This document shows, piece by piece, positions 48,979 through 58,439 of a stretch of 64,000 nt of DNA. The position numbers and the translations under genes were made by a program. This stretch comes from Providencia heimbachae ATCC 35613. Its GTDB lineage: Bacteria > Pseudomonadota > Gammaproteobacteria > Enterobacterales > Enterobacteriaceae. Position 1 is the stretch's first letter; each line of letters starts with the position of its first letter. The notes beneath the pieces are model-generated. The model was not told the origin of the DNA. It ran no database searches and saw nothing but the letters and a program-made list of their open reading frames with translations. The DNA is taken from NCBI RefSeq assembly GCF_001655055.1, contig NZ_LXEW01000009.1, forward strand, positions 22,267 to 86,266. The letters are read 5' to 3'.

Positions 48979-49680
48979 CTATTTAACGGTAGTTTTTACC
49001 GCAATATCTGATCCATAGTCATTAATATTATTAATTACGATATTACTTCCTGATTTTAAAGCTTGTTTTAGCATGACTATAGATTCGCTTTTGGGCGCTA
49101 ATAATGCTGTTTTTTCATTTAATGCTGTTTTACCATCAGTCGAAATTTTAGTGACAGTAATAAAATAAGGTGTCGGATTATCAATGATAATATTTTTACC
49201 ATTCGTTTTAACGACAAGTTGTTCTGGTGCTAATTCGCGGCTACTTAAACCAGCTGGACGATAAAAGAATTTAAAACGGGAACGGATTGCTAATTGCAAT
49301 ACATTCTGGTTCTCACCATCTTTAGCTTTAACCATCGGAGGTATATCTAAAATATTTAACCACCATAGACTCTCTCTATCTTGAGCTACACTCGCTTTAT
49401 TCATTAATTTAATTCGCAGTGTTTGCCCTCCTTTCGCTTCAATACGCGAAATTGGTGGAGTAATCTGAAATGGTGTTTTTATTGTATCTGGAGTTTCTGA
49501 GGCATCCCCTGTATCAAGCCACGCTTGCGCAACAGCTGGACGATCTGCCGTATTATTTAATTGCACGGTGATTTCTTTTTCATTTCCAGGGTAAATAAAC
49601 CGTGTGCCATTAACGATAATATTATTAGCGAACGAATACATACTGAAAATGAAGCAGAATATAAATACTATTACTTTCAT
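48979..49680 (-). CDS. Periplasmic fimbrial chaperone (PapD/FimC type)
   Basis: 233 residues. Signal peptide ends at SFA (about 18). Two immunoglobulin-like domains; the G1 strand region NVLQLAIRSRFKFFYRPAGL and the motif ESLWWLNILDIPP are typical. Conserved Arg in TRFIYPGNEKE and Lys in RSRFKFFYRP anchor subunit C-termini. GAGG lies six bases before the ATG. It follows fimA after a 121-bp gap that holds a terminator. Confidence 0.94.
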   Translation of the reverse strand: MKVIVFIFCFIFSMYSFANNIIVNGTRFIYPGNEKEITVQLNNTADRPAVAQAWLDTGDASETPDTIKTPFQITPPISRIEAKGGQTLRIKLMNKASVAQDRESLWWLNILDIPPMVKAKDGENQNVLQLAIRSRFKFFYRPAGLSSRELAPEQLVVKTNGKNIIIDNPTPYFITVTKISTDGKTALNEKTALLAPKSESIVMLKQALKSGSNIVINNINDYGSDIAVKTTVK

Positions 49681-49698
49681 TGATACCTCAAAAAATAA

Positions 49699-49721
49699 AA
49701 GCGGCAGTATACCTACCGCTT
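49699..49721 (-). terminator. Attenuating terminator between the major pilin gene and the chaperone gene
   Basis: Read leftward, AAGCGGTAG pairs with CTGCCGCTT (one G-T pair) around a GTATA loop and is followed by TTATTTTTT. It probably lets pilin mRNA greatly exceed that of the assembly genes. Confidence 0.75.
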
Positions 49722-49801
49722 ATTAAAGTAATACTAATTATTCCAATATTTAAATATCGTTTATATAAATAGTACTAATACGAAATTAATCATTTATATA
49801 T

Positions 49802-50407
49802 TTATTGGTAAGTGATTTCATAAGTTGCGTAACTTTGTACTTCACCGGTAGTTACGGTAGTTGGCGTTGAAGTTGCGTAACCAACGTAATATTGGAAACG
49901 AGCGCCATCTTTAACTTTAGTGGTATCACCCGTTACTTTCTTTTGTGCCGCATCACCAGGAATGATTTTTCCTTTTAAGTCTGATTCGTCAGAAGTTGAA
50001 AGCGCGAGTTGAATATTTTCAGCACCAGTTGTTTCAGTATTGGCTAAATAACCAACAGCATTACCAGCAGCACCTTGCAATAAATTTCCGCCGGTCCATG
50101 TAATACCTAATTTATCACCAGCGATCGCATCAGGCGATCCCGCAGCTAAACAGTTAGTCACATCAATAACAAAAGGTTTCGCTTTCAAGTATGAATCCGC
50201 ACCACCAGCACGAACTTCAGCTAAAGAAACTGGTGCTAAATAAACGCTAGCATCGCTACCTTGACCATCAACAGAAACAGTACAAGAAACATCAGTCACT
50301 TTACCGTGGAAATTAACTTGACCACCGCCTACATTCATACCTGCAGCATGAGCTGTAGAGAAACCAATAATCGCAGTTGCAACTGTAGTTAATAATACTT
50401 TTTTCAT
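49802..50407 (-). CDS. Major fimbrial subunit (pilin)
   Basis: 201 residues from ATG 50407 (AGGA seven bases upstream; the TTG at 50413 is not needed). Signal peptide cleaved after AHA. The mature protein has VSCTVSVDG with the first disulfide cysteine, DVTNCLA with the second, a Gly/Ala-rich core and the C-terminal YATYEITYQ. It is the first gene of a pilin-chaperone-usher-adhesin operon, and the strong hairpin after it fits a high-copy subunit. The type is close to MR/P-like or F17-like pilins of Proteus and Providencia, but the exact class cannot be given. Confidence 0.9.
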   Translation of the reverse strand: MKKVLLTTVATAIIGFSTAHAAGMNVGGGQVNFHGKVTDVSCTVSVDGQGSDASVYLAPVSLAEVRAGGADSYLKAKPFVIDVTNCLAAGSPDAIAGDKLGITWTGGNLLQGAAGNAVGYLANTETTGAENIQLALSTSDESDLKGKIIPGDAAQKKVTGDTTKVKDGARFQYYVGYATSTPTTVTTGEVQSYATYEITYQ

Positions 50408-52068
50408 TTTCAATTCCTAATATGAAGGTTTTATTCTTACATTAAAAAGAACTTATTAAGTTTTCATTTTATTTCGAGGGGAAAAGTAAAAAATAAAAAA
50501 TAAACCACAGTTTATTGGTGGTTATCTGTATTTATCTTTTAGCTTTGAGCCATTCGCTTTAATGCAAATAAATATATTCTTAATTAGTCCTATTTCGAAT
50601 TAATAATCATATCGCTGTATGATTTCGAAATGAGGATACATAAAAACTTAAATTTTATTAAATCGTTTTTACCATCACTTATTAAATTTTTGATAGTCAC
50701 GACCTATCAAAAGCAGTGTATTAATTGATATTCCTGATTTGTTGGTTTCGCTGATTTACTCGAATATAGACAAAAATACAGCTAAAAAGATCGTTATTAT
50801 TAATTTATAATATTTTATTTTTAATTTTTAAATTTTAAGTTTTATATAAATTGATAAAAAGTGATATTACAGACAAAAATGACATGAAAATTCATATTAA
50901 GATACTTTTTGAAGTGATTCGTTAAGAGGGGTAATCTTAATTCGACTACTTACTTACCTTCAATGTATTAAATAATCTAATTAATTTATTTTGTTAGTAA
51001 TTAATAAAAAAAAAGCGAAGTAAAATAATATATTGAATTGTTATTGTTTAAACCAAAAAAACACGAGAAAGGAGTTTAACGGGATTTATGTTCTTCCAAG
51101 CCTTAATAATTAGATTTATACCTTTATTAATTTAAATAAACAATTTAACAAACTATGTTAATTTAAATACAAAGAATGAATTGGGAATCATCTAAAACAT
51201 ATAATCAATGAAAAAGCAGAAAAAGCGCAATTTAATTCGATATTGGTGCAAATATGCTCCCAATCAATACTCTTAATTGGATTATCTCTTTTTGTTGCTA
51301 TGTTAGATAAAATTATCATTTTTTTTGGCGTAATATAAAATTTATTGATGCAGATTTACTAGTTTAAATTTTTTATAAAAAAACACATCTAAGTAACAAT
51401 ATGAAATACATGATTTTTTTATACTCCTCACCACGACTAAAAATACCGTCTAGAGCATGATTTTTATCATTAAGAATAATCTTAATTTACTCTCATGATG
51501 TGTTAAAGTGTGATTTAAGTTCTGTTTCGCTCTTATAATGACTACTTATTGATCAATATTATTTCTAAAAAATAATTTTACACGTTCATAAAAAAAACAA
51601 TCGCTCAAATAAGCTAATTTATTGCAGCTATTTATATAACATAAAATACTCGTCTCTTTTTGAGAATTACAATTTAACTAATATGCGACATAAGAAGAAA
51701 AAAATATTTTATATCAATAATTTGCACTATATAACTTAAGTTAACTTTTCATTCATGGTATGTACTTCTAAAACTCCAGCAACATTCTATTCAAATTAAG
51801 AGCATGGCTATTTTTCAATCAAAAATGAGGTGTTTGGTAATAATAATCCATATTTATCTAAGCTAACGCTTACCTCTCCATCAATTAGTGAACTCACTAT
51901 TTACCTACCCTCTATTGAAGAATAAAGTTATAACTATCATGTTTACCTATGTGATGAAACTTAATCAACAATCAGTCAAAATAGCGAATATCGTTAAATA
52001 TCAATTTGTAAAATGCAAAAAACCTCAATTAAGAGGCTTTTTAACGAAAAATTTAAGTGAAAATAACC
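50408..52068. other. Long AT-rich gene-free tract upstream of the fimbrial operon
   Basis: About 1.66 kb with no gene I can support; the open frame at 51888-52244 (+) is the shadow of the DUF333 gene. A + strand hairpin AACCAC/GTGGTT lies near 50503-50525, and a nested dyad at 50593-50630 (TTTCGAA, AATCATA, TATGATT, TTTCGAAA) sits about 190-220 bp before the pilin start. The composition suggests H-NS binding and an extended fimbrial control region. No recombinase gene and no long inverted repeat marking a phase-variable promoter was found. Confidence 0.55.
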
Positions 52069-52305
52069 TTATTGATGATCTTTTCTGTACAAATTCCACT
52101 CTTCAATTTTATCGCCTGACGGCAGAGTACAATATGCAATATCACCCGTTGAAGATGTTACAAAATCAAGTGTTCCACCGAGTTGTTCACAATACACCGA
52201 AGCTGGGTTTGCCATTCCTATTTTTTGCTGATCTTCTGTCTTAGGCTCATTCATTGAGCATCCAGCTAAAATAACCATCATTGATAAAAAAAATAATTTT
52301 CGCAT
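52069..52305 (-). CDS. DUF333-domain small lipoprotein (YoaF-like)
   Basis: 78 residues from ATG 52305 (AGGA six bases upstream). The lipobox LAGC puts the acylated Cys at residue 16. The DUF333 domain follows: MANPASVYCEQLGGTLDF ... AYCTLPSGDKIEEWNLYR, with two conserved cysteines. E. coli has similar short lipoproteins such as YoaF, often labelled hemolysin-like without good reason. Function unknown. Confidence 0.85.
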   Translation of the reverse strand: MRKLFFLSMMVILAGCSMNEPKTEDQQKIGMANPASVYCEQLGGTLDFVTSSTGDIAYCTLPSGDKIEEWNLYRKDHQ

Positions 52306-52335
52306 ATACATTCCTATGTAAATACAGTTGTATCT

Positions 52336-52677
52336 TCAATTTTCAAACCAAACATCTTCGTAGCCTTCCCTATCGATAATAAATTTACTTCCTTCTGGCA
52401 AGCATAGGTATTTGATTACTTCAGGTAATTCTTGCTGTAAATGTTGAGTGTGGATTGCCTGATAAAAATCATTTGCTTCAGAATGCTCCCCACAGTGAAA
52501 AAACCAACTAATAGTCCCATTTTCAGGTAGCTTAATACGTGTACCATATATTGGGTTAAGACCAAGCGTCCCCAAAGCAATGGCTACATGACCATCCGGT
52601 AACTGAGGTAATACGTTATATTTACTGCATATTTCATTTTGCTGAGTATCGGGTAAGCTTACGCGATTATTAGGCAT
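52336..52677 (-). CDS. Imm33/DUF2185-like protein (possible orphan immunity protein)
   Basis: 113 residues from Met 52677, which has AAGG eight bases upstream; 14 extra codons to 52719 lack one. From memory of the family, NPIYGTRIKLPENGTISWFFHCGEHSEANDFY, the spacer before HLQQELPEVIKYLCLPEGSKF and the C-terminal REGYEDVWFEN resemble the Imm33 immunity fold. No toxin, Rhs, Hcp or VgrG gene is nearby, so it would be an orphan. The family is not limited to toxin loci and may have a plain housekeeping role. It lies 31 bp upstream of the DUF333 gene on the same strand. Confidence 0.6.
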   Translation of the reverse strand: MPNNRVSLPDTQQNEICSKYNVLPQLPDGHVAIALGTLGLNPIYGTRIKLPENGTISWFFHCGEHSEANDFYQAIHTQHLQQELPEVIKYLCLPEGSKFIIDREGYEDVWFEN

Positions 52678-52973
52678 TATAGACCTTTCTGATTTATGAC
52701 TATATTCATAAAAATACAAAATTTAATTTTGATAAAAATAACATTGAGAGAGATAAAGATTCGTTTTAATAACCGAGGTATGACGTGGAATATTCAGCCA
52801 TACACTAATGCAGAGATTGCTTTAAAGGTATAACGACATAGATGAGATATATTTTTAAACCAATGACTATTTAAAGTTAGTTTAAATAGAAGCCAACTGA
52901 ATGGCTTTCAAATATCCCATCCATGCCCCAAGAGACATATCAAATGACTGCTTAATTAAATAAAATTAGACAG

Positions 52974-53417
52974 TTATCCTCTACCTTTTGGTTTATTCAT
53001 AATATGATCTTCCCAATCTACCACATCGATTTCTCTTACCGCAATATGGCGAACGGAGATACCTTCATTATGCATTGCGACCTTTGAACCCGTTTTTAGG
53101 GGATGCCAAGCTGGCAAGGACTTCCCTTCTAATAAAAGACGGTAAGCACAGGTTGTAGGTAACCATTCAAACGTCTCTAAATTATGACGATTAAGCTTGA
53201 TACAATCTGATTCATACTCAAATCTATTTTCATAATGTTTACACTGACAGGTTTTTAAATTCAACTGATTACAAGCAACATTGGTAAAATAAATTTCGTC
53301 TGTATCCTCATCTATTAACTTGTGTAAGCAACATTGCCCACAGCCATCACAGAGTGATTCCCATTCATCGTCACTCATTTCATCTAACGTCTTAACCTGC
53401 CAAAACTGCTGAGACAT
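52974..53417 (-). CDS. ycgN: YcgN, cysteine-cluster (UPF0260) protein
   Basis: 147 residues (E. coli 153). The N-terminal motif [12 protein letters not shown] (about 19-30), [20 protein letters not shown] and a further CIKL give the YkgJ-type Cx2Cx2C cluster that probably binds a metal or iron-sulfur centre. The final MNKPKGRG is conserved. It lies 19 bp after ycgM. Function not established. Confidence 0.93.
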   Translation of the reverse strand: MSQQFWQVKTLDEMSDDEWESLCDGCGQCCLHKLIDEDTDEIYFTNVACNQLNLKTCQCKHYENRFEYESDCIKLNRHNLETFEWLPTTCAYRLLLEGKSLPAWHPLKTGSKVAMHNEGISVRHIAVREIDVVDWEDHIMNKPKGRG

Positions 53418-53436
53418 AATACTAATTAATCCTATA

Positions 53437-54102
53437 CTAAATAACTCGAGCCGTTAGCAAGTTTTCATTTATTGATAGCTTTAACATATCACCTGAAAAT
53501 AAAGGACCGACGCCTTCAGGTGTTCCTGTCAAAATAATATCCCCTGCCCGCAAAGTGAAAAAGCGAGACATATAGCTAATAAGCGGTAAAACTGGCGTGA
53601 TCATATCACGTGTTGAGCCAGACTGACGAATTTCGCCATTGACCTCAAGTGATAACTGTATATTTTGCAAGTCACTTGAAGAACTCATCGGAATAAAACC
53701 CGATATAGGGCAAGAGCCATCAAATGCTTTGCTTTTTTCCCACGGTTGACCCGCTTGTTTAAGTTTAGCTTGTAAGTCTCTTAGTGTTAAATCTAATGCA
53801 ACCGCATAGCCCGCAATGGCGCGAGAAACTCTGTCTTCATCGGCATTTTTCAACGGCATGCCAATCAAAATAGCCAGTTCAATTTCATGGTGAACTTCGC
53901 CTAAATTTTTTGGGATAACAATAGGTTGATTGATATCACACAATGCGGTTTCTGGTTTGATAAAAATAACCGGCTCATCCGGATGTGCTGAGCCCATTTC
54001 TTTAATATGTTTCACATAGTTACTACCAACACAAACAACCTTGTTCGCAGGAAAATCAAGTAAAGTACCTTGCCAATCGCGATGTTGATACATAGAGGAC
54101 AC
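53437..54102 (-). CDS. ycgM: YcgM, fumarylacetoacetate hydrolase family protein
   Basis: 221 residues (E. coli 219). The FAH core motifs [41 protein letters not shown] (metal-binding HxE-E) and [15 protein letters not shown] are all present. Members of this small FAH group act as acylpyruvate hydrolases or oxaloacetate tautomerases/decarboxylases, as human FAHD1 does. It lies in the same run as ycgN and the lytic transglycosylase, 11 bp after the latter. Confidence 0.92.
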   Translation of the reverse strand: MSSMYQHRDWQGTLLDFPANKVVCVGSNYVKHIKEMGSAHPDEPVIFIKPETALCDINQPIVIPKNLGEVHHEIELAILIGMPLKNADEDRVSRAIAGYAVALDLTLRDLQAKLKQAGQPWEKSKAFDGSCPISGFIPMSSSSDLQNIQLSLEVNGEIRQSGSTRDMITPVLPLISYMSRFFTLRAGDIILTGTPEGVGPLFSGDMLKLSINENLLTARVI

Positions 54103-54113
54103 TCCTATTATCG

Positions 54114-55202
54114 TTATTGTATTTTATTAGCAATACCGTCTGCCATCATGCAAACGCTCAGCGCAAAATAATAAGAGCGGTTCCAGTGCATGATTGTACG
54201 GAAATTATCAGTAACTAAAAATGTTCTTCCTTCTGGATCATCTGGGATAACAACCCATGTTTTTACATTGGGATCTAAATTGGCAAATGCAGGTAACTTA
54301 ACGCCCAATTGTTCCCATTGTTTAACGGTTTTTCCTTGCTCTGCCTTCACGCCTTCCAAACTACGCTCAAAATCAACAGGCAGAGTGACTTGATAGCCCC
54401 AAGGTAATCCTGACTGCCAACCTTCGGTAGATAAATAATTAGCAATAGAAGCAAAAACATCTGATTTATTACTCCATATATCCATCTTACCGTCGCCATC
54501 ACCGTCTGCTGCATATGATAAATAGGACGTTGGCATGAATTGACTCTGTCCCATAGCCCCAGCCCAAGAGCCTTTTAATTGCTGGTCTTCTGGAATATAG
54601 CCTTTATCCATTATCTCAAGCGCAGCTAATAATTGTTTGCTAAAAAGCGCTTCTCGGCGACCTTCAAAGGAGAGTGTTGCTAAAGCCGAGATAACATCTT
54701 CTTTACCTTGAGAACGGCCAAACCCACTTTCAAGGCCCCATAAAGAAACAATAAATTGAGGTGGTACACCATATTTTTGACTGGTAGCGTCTAACGTAGA
54801 CTGATTTTCAAAATATTTATCAGCCCCTGCGTTTATTCTTGATTGAGGTAAAACATTTTTTAAATAACTCGCAAGCGTAACCGTTGCACGTTTTTCCGGT
54901 TGGCCTTTATCCGCTTTCACAACTCTTTCAATAAAATGGATATTCGCAAAACCACGCTCAATTGTTGATGCTTTAATACCTTGCGCTTGCGCATGTTGTT
55001 TCAATAATTCTACATAAGCTGGAAACTGTGAAGGTTCACGTCGGTCAATTGGAAAAGCTTTATCTAGGTCAGCAACTTCTTTTACTATTGCAGCTTCTTG
55101 CTCAACAGTAATTTTTTCTGTGGTTATTGTTTTAGGTTGCTGCGCAGTGCAACTTGCTAAAAATACACCAGCGACTAATGTATATAATAAGGTGGGTTTC
55201 AC
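54114..55202 (-). CDS. MltB-family lytic murein transglycosylase (lipoprotein)
   Basis: 362 residues. Lipobox LASC with Cys 18; a soluble-lytic-transglycosylase domain from about 45. The catalytic glutamate is E158 in LWGLESGFGRSQG, and GSWAGAMGQSQFMPTSYLSYAADGDGDGKMDIW is the conserved substrate/calcium-type region of MltB. It cleaves peptidoglycan glycan strands to 1,6-anhydromuropeptides, probably from the inner face of the outer membrane. It belongs to the MltB2-type group with a C-terminal helical tail and is not certain to be the orthologue of E. coli mltB. Confidence 0.9.
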   Translation of the reverse strand: MKPTLLYTLVAGVFLASCTAQQPKTITTEKITVEQEAAIVKEVADLDKAFPIDRREPSQFPAYVELLKQHAQAQGIKASTIERGFANIHFIERVVKADKGQPEKRATVTLASYLKNVLPQSRINAGADKYFENQSTLDATSQKYGVPPQFIVSLWGLESGFGRSQGKEDVISALATLSFEGRREALFSKQLLAALEIMDKGYIPEDQQLKGSWAGAMGQSQFMPTSYLSYAADGDGDGKMDIWSNKSDVFASIANYLSTEGWQSGLPWGYQVTLPVDFERSLEGVKAEQGKTVKQWEQLGVKLPAFANLDPNVKTWVVIPDDPEGRTFLVTDNFRTIMHWNRSYYFALSVCMMADGIANKIQ

Positions 55203-55250
55203 TGTGATCCTCCAGACGTTATTAATTTTTAAGGATTATCTTAATTTGTC

Positions 55251-55520
55251 TTAATGACTTTCGTCCCTGTATTCAGAAAGTAAATCTTCAACTGGAGGTG
55301 GAAATTGCAGGTAATAACCGACTTCAGCGAGGTCAGTTCTAACTCGCTCAACGTCAGCATTGGCAAGCTTTTCACGTTTGTCTAGGGATATCACCATGGC
55401 AAATTGAGGCTTACCAAATTGTTTTAATAATTCTTCTGGTACACGTGAAAAATCATCTTTCTTTTCAATATAAAGATATGTTTGATCACGGTTTGGACTT
55501 CTATAAATTGCACAAATCAT
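55251..55520 (-). CDS. ycgL: YcgL family protein
   Basis: 89 residues, one YcgL domain with the conserved start [36 protein letters not shown]. It lies divergent from minC as in E. coli. The structure is known as a small alpha/beta fold; the function is not. Confidence 0.92.
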   Translation of the reverse strand: MICAIYRSPNRDQTYLYIEKKDDFSRVPEELLKQFGKPQFAMVISLDKREKLANADVERVRTDLAEVGYYLQFPPPVEDLLSEYRDESH

Positions 55521-55649
55521 TATATTTAACTCTTTTTCTTAGTTCATTAGCTTGCTTGAATAATACAGTAACTATAACATGCTATTGTTTTACAGAATAT
55601 CTTCACCCGAGGATTGTTTCGGAAATTTTAATTTGCTGAGTCTAGATAG

Positions 55650-56372
55650 ATGCCACAATCGCCAATAGAACTTAAAGGCAGTAGTTTTACTCTTTCAGTT
55701 ATTCACTTATACAGTGAAGAGCCTAAACTCATCAAAAAAGCGCTGCGAGATAAAGTAAGCCAAGCTCCTGACTTCTTAAAAAATGCCCCCGTTGTGATTA
55801 ATATTGCGGAACTCACGCCCAATGCTGATTTATACAGTATTCATAAGGCTATTGTTTCTGCTGGCCTACGGATCGTTGGTGTCAGCGGTTGCACAGATCC
55901 ACTTTTAAGAAAGAAAGTTAACGATGCTGGCTTGCCGGTACTGAGTGAGGGGAAAAGTCAAAAAACGGTTGAAATTCAGCCTGAAATTGTACACTCCGAG
56001 CCTGATATGATTGTAGTACCGCCAACGAGTGAGTCTAGCTATCGAAAAACCCGTATTATTAATACTCCTGTACGCTCTGGTCAGCGCATTTATGCACCAA
56101 ATAGCGACCTTATCGTAACAACAAATGTCAGTGCGGGTGCTGAATTGCTAGCAGATGGTAATATTCATATATATGGCGTGATGAGAGGCCGCGCACTAGC
56201 AGGTGCCTCCGGTGATGTTGACAGTCAAATTTATTGTACGCATTTGCAAGCAGAATTAGTTTCGATTGCAGGTGAGTATTGGCTGAGCGATCAAATACCG
56301 ACTGAGTTTCTCGCCAAAGCAGCTAGACTGTGTTTAGTTGATAATAAACTTCATATTGAATACTTAAATTAG
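55650..56372 (+). CDS. minC: Septum site-determining protein MinC
   Basis: 240 residues (E. coli 231). An N-terminal FtsZ-inhibiting domain (about 1-105) and a C-terminal beta-helix domain (about 130-240, [35 protein letters not shown] ... [11 protein letters not shown]) that binds MinD. MinC blocks FtsZ ring assembly away from midcell. It is the first gene of minCDE, 23 bp before minD. Confidence 0.97.
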   Translation: MPQSPIELKGSSFTLSVIHLYSEEPKLIKKALRDKVSQAPDFLKNAPVVINIAELTPNADLYSIHKAIVSAGLRIVGVSGCTDPLLRKKVNDAGLPVLSEGKSQKTVEIQPEIVHSEPDMIVVPPTSESSYRKTRIINTPVRSGQRIYAPNSDLIVTTNVSAGAELLADGNIHIYGVMRGRALAGASGDVDSQIYCTHLQAELVSIAGEYWLSDQIPTEFLAKAARLCLVDNKLHIEYLN

Positions 56373-56395
56373 ACCTTATTTACAAGGAATTATTC

Positions 56396-57214
56396 ATGGC
56401 ACGCATAATTGTTGTTACTTCTGGTAAAGGTGGCGTTGGTAAAACCACTTCGAGCGCGGCCATAGCTACCGGCCTGGCACAAAAAGGGAATAAAACCGTT
56501 GTGATCGATTTCGATATCGGTCTACGTAACCTTGACCTCATTATGGGGTGTGAACGTCGAGTAGTGTATGACTTCGTTAATGTCATCCAAGGCGATGCAA
56601 CCTTAAATCAGGCATTAATTAAAGATAAACGCACAGAAAATTTATTTATTCTTCCTGCTTCTCAAACTCGCGATAAAGATGCTCTAACACGTGAGGGAGT
56701 TGAAAAAATACTTGATGAATTAAGCGATAATCTTGGTTTCGATTTTATCGTTTGTGACTCACCTGCGGGTATTGAAAGTGGTGCTTTAATGGCGCTCTAT
56801 TTTGCTGATGAAGCGATTATTACTACAAACCCTGAAGTATCTTCCGTTCGTGACTCTGACCGTATTTTAGGTATTTTAGCCTCTAAATCTCGTCGTGCCG
56901 AAAGAGGTGAAGACCCGATTAAAGAACATTTACTGTTGACACGTTACAACCCTGGCCGCGTGAATCTGGGTGATATGCTTAGTATGGAAGATGTACTCGA
57001 AATTCTTTGCATCCCATTAATTGGGGTTATTCCAGAAGATCAATCTGTACTGCGTGCATCCAACCAAGGTGAGCCTGTTATTTTAGATATCGAATCTGAT
57101 GCAGGCCAAGCCTATGATGATTGTGTTAAACGTATTTTAGGTGAAGACCTCCCTATCCGATTCATTGAAGAAGAGAAAAAAGGCTTCTTAAAACGCCTAT
57201 TTGGGGGTAAATAA
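56396..57214 (+). CDS. minD: Septum site-determining ATPase MinD
   Basis: 272 residues (E. coli 270). Deviant Walker [12 protein letters not shown] at 10-20, [32 protein letters not shown], and the C-terminal membrane-targeting helix [13 protein letters not shown]-bound MinD dimers bind the inner membrane and recruit MinC; MinE triggers hydrolysis and release, producing pole-to-pole oscillation. The stop codon overlaps the minE start. Confidence 0.98.
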   Translation: MARIIVVTSGKGGVGKTTSSAAIATGLAQKGNKTVVIDFDIGLRNLDLIMGCERRVVYDFVNVIQGDATLNQALIKDKRTENLFILPASQTRDKDALTREGVEKILDELSDNLGFDFIVCDSPAGIESGALMALYFADEAIITTNPEVSSVRDSDRILGILASKSRRAERGEDPIKEHLLLTRYNPGRVNLGDMLSMEDVLEILCIPLIGVIPEDQSVLRASNQGEPVILDIESDAGQAYDDCVKRILGEDLPIRFIEEEKKGFLKRLFGGK

Positions 57215-57492
57215 TGGCTTTATTGGATTTCTTTCTGTCGAGAAAAAAAGCGACAGCGAATATCGCAAAAGAGCGATTACAGATTATCGTCGCAGAACGC
57301 CGCCGCGGAGATACCGAACCTGCATATCTGGCTGATATGAAACGTGATATTTTGCAGGTTATTTGTAAATATGTTCAGGTTGATCCTGAAATGTTAACAA
57401 TGCAATTTGAACAAAAAGGCGATGATATTTCTGTTCTTGAATTAAATGTCATGTTACCTGAAGGTGATGACATTAAAGTAACAGAAAAATAA
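57214..57492 (+). CDS. minE: Cell division topological specificity factor MinE
   Basis: 92 residues (E. coli 88). The N-terminal membrane/anti-MinCD segment ([30 protein letters not shown]) and the C-terminal topological domain ending [15 protein letters not shown] are complete. It stimulates MinD ATPase. The ATG shares a base with the minD stop. Confidence 0.97.
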   Translation: MALLDFFLSRKKATANIAKERLQIIVAERRRGDTEPAYLADMKRDILQVICKYVQVDPEMLTMQFEQKGDDISVLELNVMLPEGDDIKVTEK

Positions 57493-57502
57493 GATCGCGA
57501 AG

Positions 57503-57538
57503 AAGCCGCTGTAAAATTTATAGCGGCTTGCTTTTTTA
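57503..57538 (+). terminator. Intrinsic terminator of minCDE
   Basis: Stem AAGCCGCT 57503-57510 with AGCGGCTT 57522-57529, then GC and six T. Confidence 0.9.
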
Positions 57539-57610
57539 TTGCCACCAAAATACCGACATTAGCATTTTCATTGCTAATGTATTTCCATTGTCATTTGTAA
57601 ATCTTACATA

Positions 57611-58387
57611 TTATTTATCTAATGAAAATTGAATTCTAATACTATTCAATGCGTTTACATTTTCAGGTTTTACCCCAACAGATTTATAACGTTTAGCAGC
57701 ATCAAGCACCGCATTACCAAATATTTTACTGTGCTCAGACTCCACAACCGAAACATTGATCAATTCCCCTTGTGGCGTAATTTGAAAATGAACAATCACC
57801 GAACCTTCCATATGCATTGTTCTTGCCCGCCTTGGATACTTTTTATGGCGATCTAATTCATTGCGTACTTTTGCTAGATAGCTTAATCGAATATCGTTGA
57901 TATTTTCACCCACCATCACCGTTTGCTGTTCCCCTTGTAGCCCTGTAGCTTGTGATTGCGTTTGATTTTCACCTGCTTTGAATTGCTGCTCAGTATCATC
58001 AATGTTTAGTTTCTTAGCGATAATCGTAGATTTAACCCTTTTTATAGGTTGTATTTCCGGTGTTTTCCTTGGCTTCTCAAGGTTAGCTTTCGTTTTTGGT
58101 GATCTATCTTCACTCGCAATTTCACTTCGTTCTTTAGCGACTTCAATGACCGCTTTTTCTACTTCAACCGATGAATTGATTACCCCACCGGTATCAACTG
58201 TTACTTCTTCAACCTTAGCAATATGTTTTTCAAGAAGAAATTGATCCATAGAAACTGTCATCACCGTAGAATTAATAGGAACCGTAATTTTTGCCGATAC
58301 TGAACTGATTTGATGGCTGTAATATAACAACCCAGCATGTAACAAAAGTGAGCCGATAACGGCATAAACAAAACGTAAATGGGTCAT
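57611..58387 (-). CDS. Dedicated TonB-like energy transducer of the haem uptake cluster
   Basis: 258 residues. One N-terminal membrane anchor (about 7-25), a charged periplasmic spacer lacking the long Pro-Lys repeats of E. coli TonB, and a C-terminal TonB domain (about 170-258: YLAKVRNELDRHKKYPRRARTMHMEGSVIVHFQITPQGEL). It passes proton-motive energy to the outer-membrane receptor encoded 52 bp upstream, like HasB in has systems. No ExbB/ExbD pair is in view, so it must borrow the chromosomal one. An intrinsic terminator lies directly before it, so it is probably expressed by read-through or from its own promoter. Its ribosome site is weak. Confidence 0.9.
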   Translation of the reverse strand: MTHLRFVYAVIGSLLLHAGLLYYSHQISSVSAKITVPINSTVMTVSMDQFLLEKHIAKVEEVTVDTGGVINSSVEVEKAVIEVAKERSEIASEDRSPKTKANLEKPRKTPEIQPIKRVKSTIIAKKLNIDDTEQQFKAGENQTQSQATGLQGEQQTVMVGENINDIRLSYLAKVRNELDRHKKYPRRARTMHMEGSVIVHFQITPQGELINVSVVESEHSKIFGNAVLDAAKRYKSVGVKPENVNALNSIRIQFSLDK

Positions 58388-58401
58388 GATTTTTTGCCAA
58401 T

Positions 58402-58434
58402 AAAAAACCCCTTATCTCAAAAGTATAAGGGGTT
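58402..58434 (-). terminator. Terminator between the receptor gene and tonB
   Basis: Stem AACCCCTTAT 58406-58415 with ATAAGGGGTT 58425-58434, followed leftward by TTTTATTGG. It starts five bases after the receptor stop and ends 15 bases before the tonB start, so it acts as an attenuator inside the cluster. Confidence 0.85.
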
Positions 58435-58439
58435 AATTG

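Noticed and set aside
50408..52068. Phase-variable (invertible) fimbrial promoter
   Set aside because: No long inverted repeats bounding a 200-300 bp segment and no tyrosine recombinase gene (FimB/MrpI type) in the window.
51888..52244. Open frame of 118 codons on the + strand
   Set aside because: It runs antisense through the DUF333 lipoprotein gene, has no ribosome site and has no recognisable domain.
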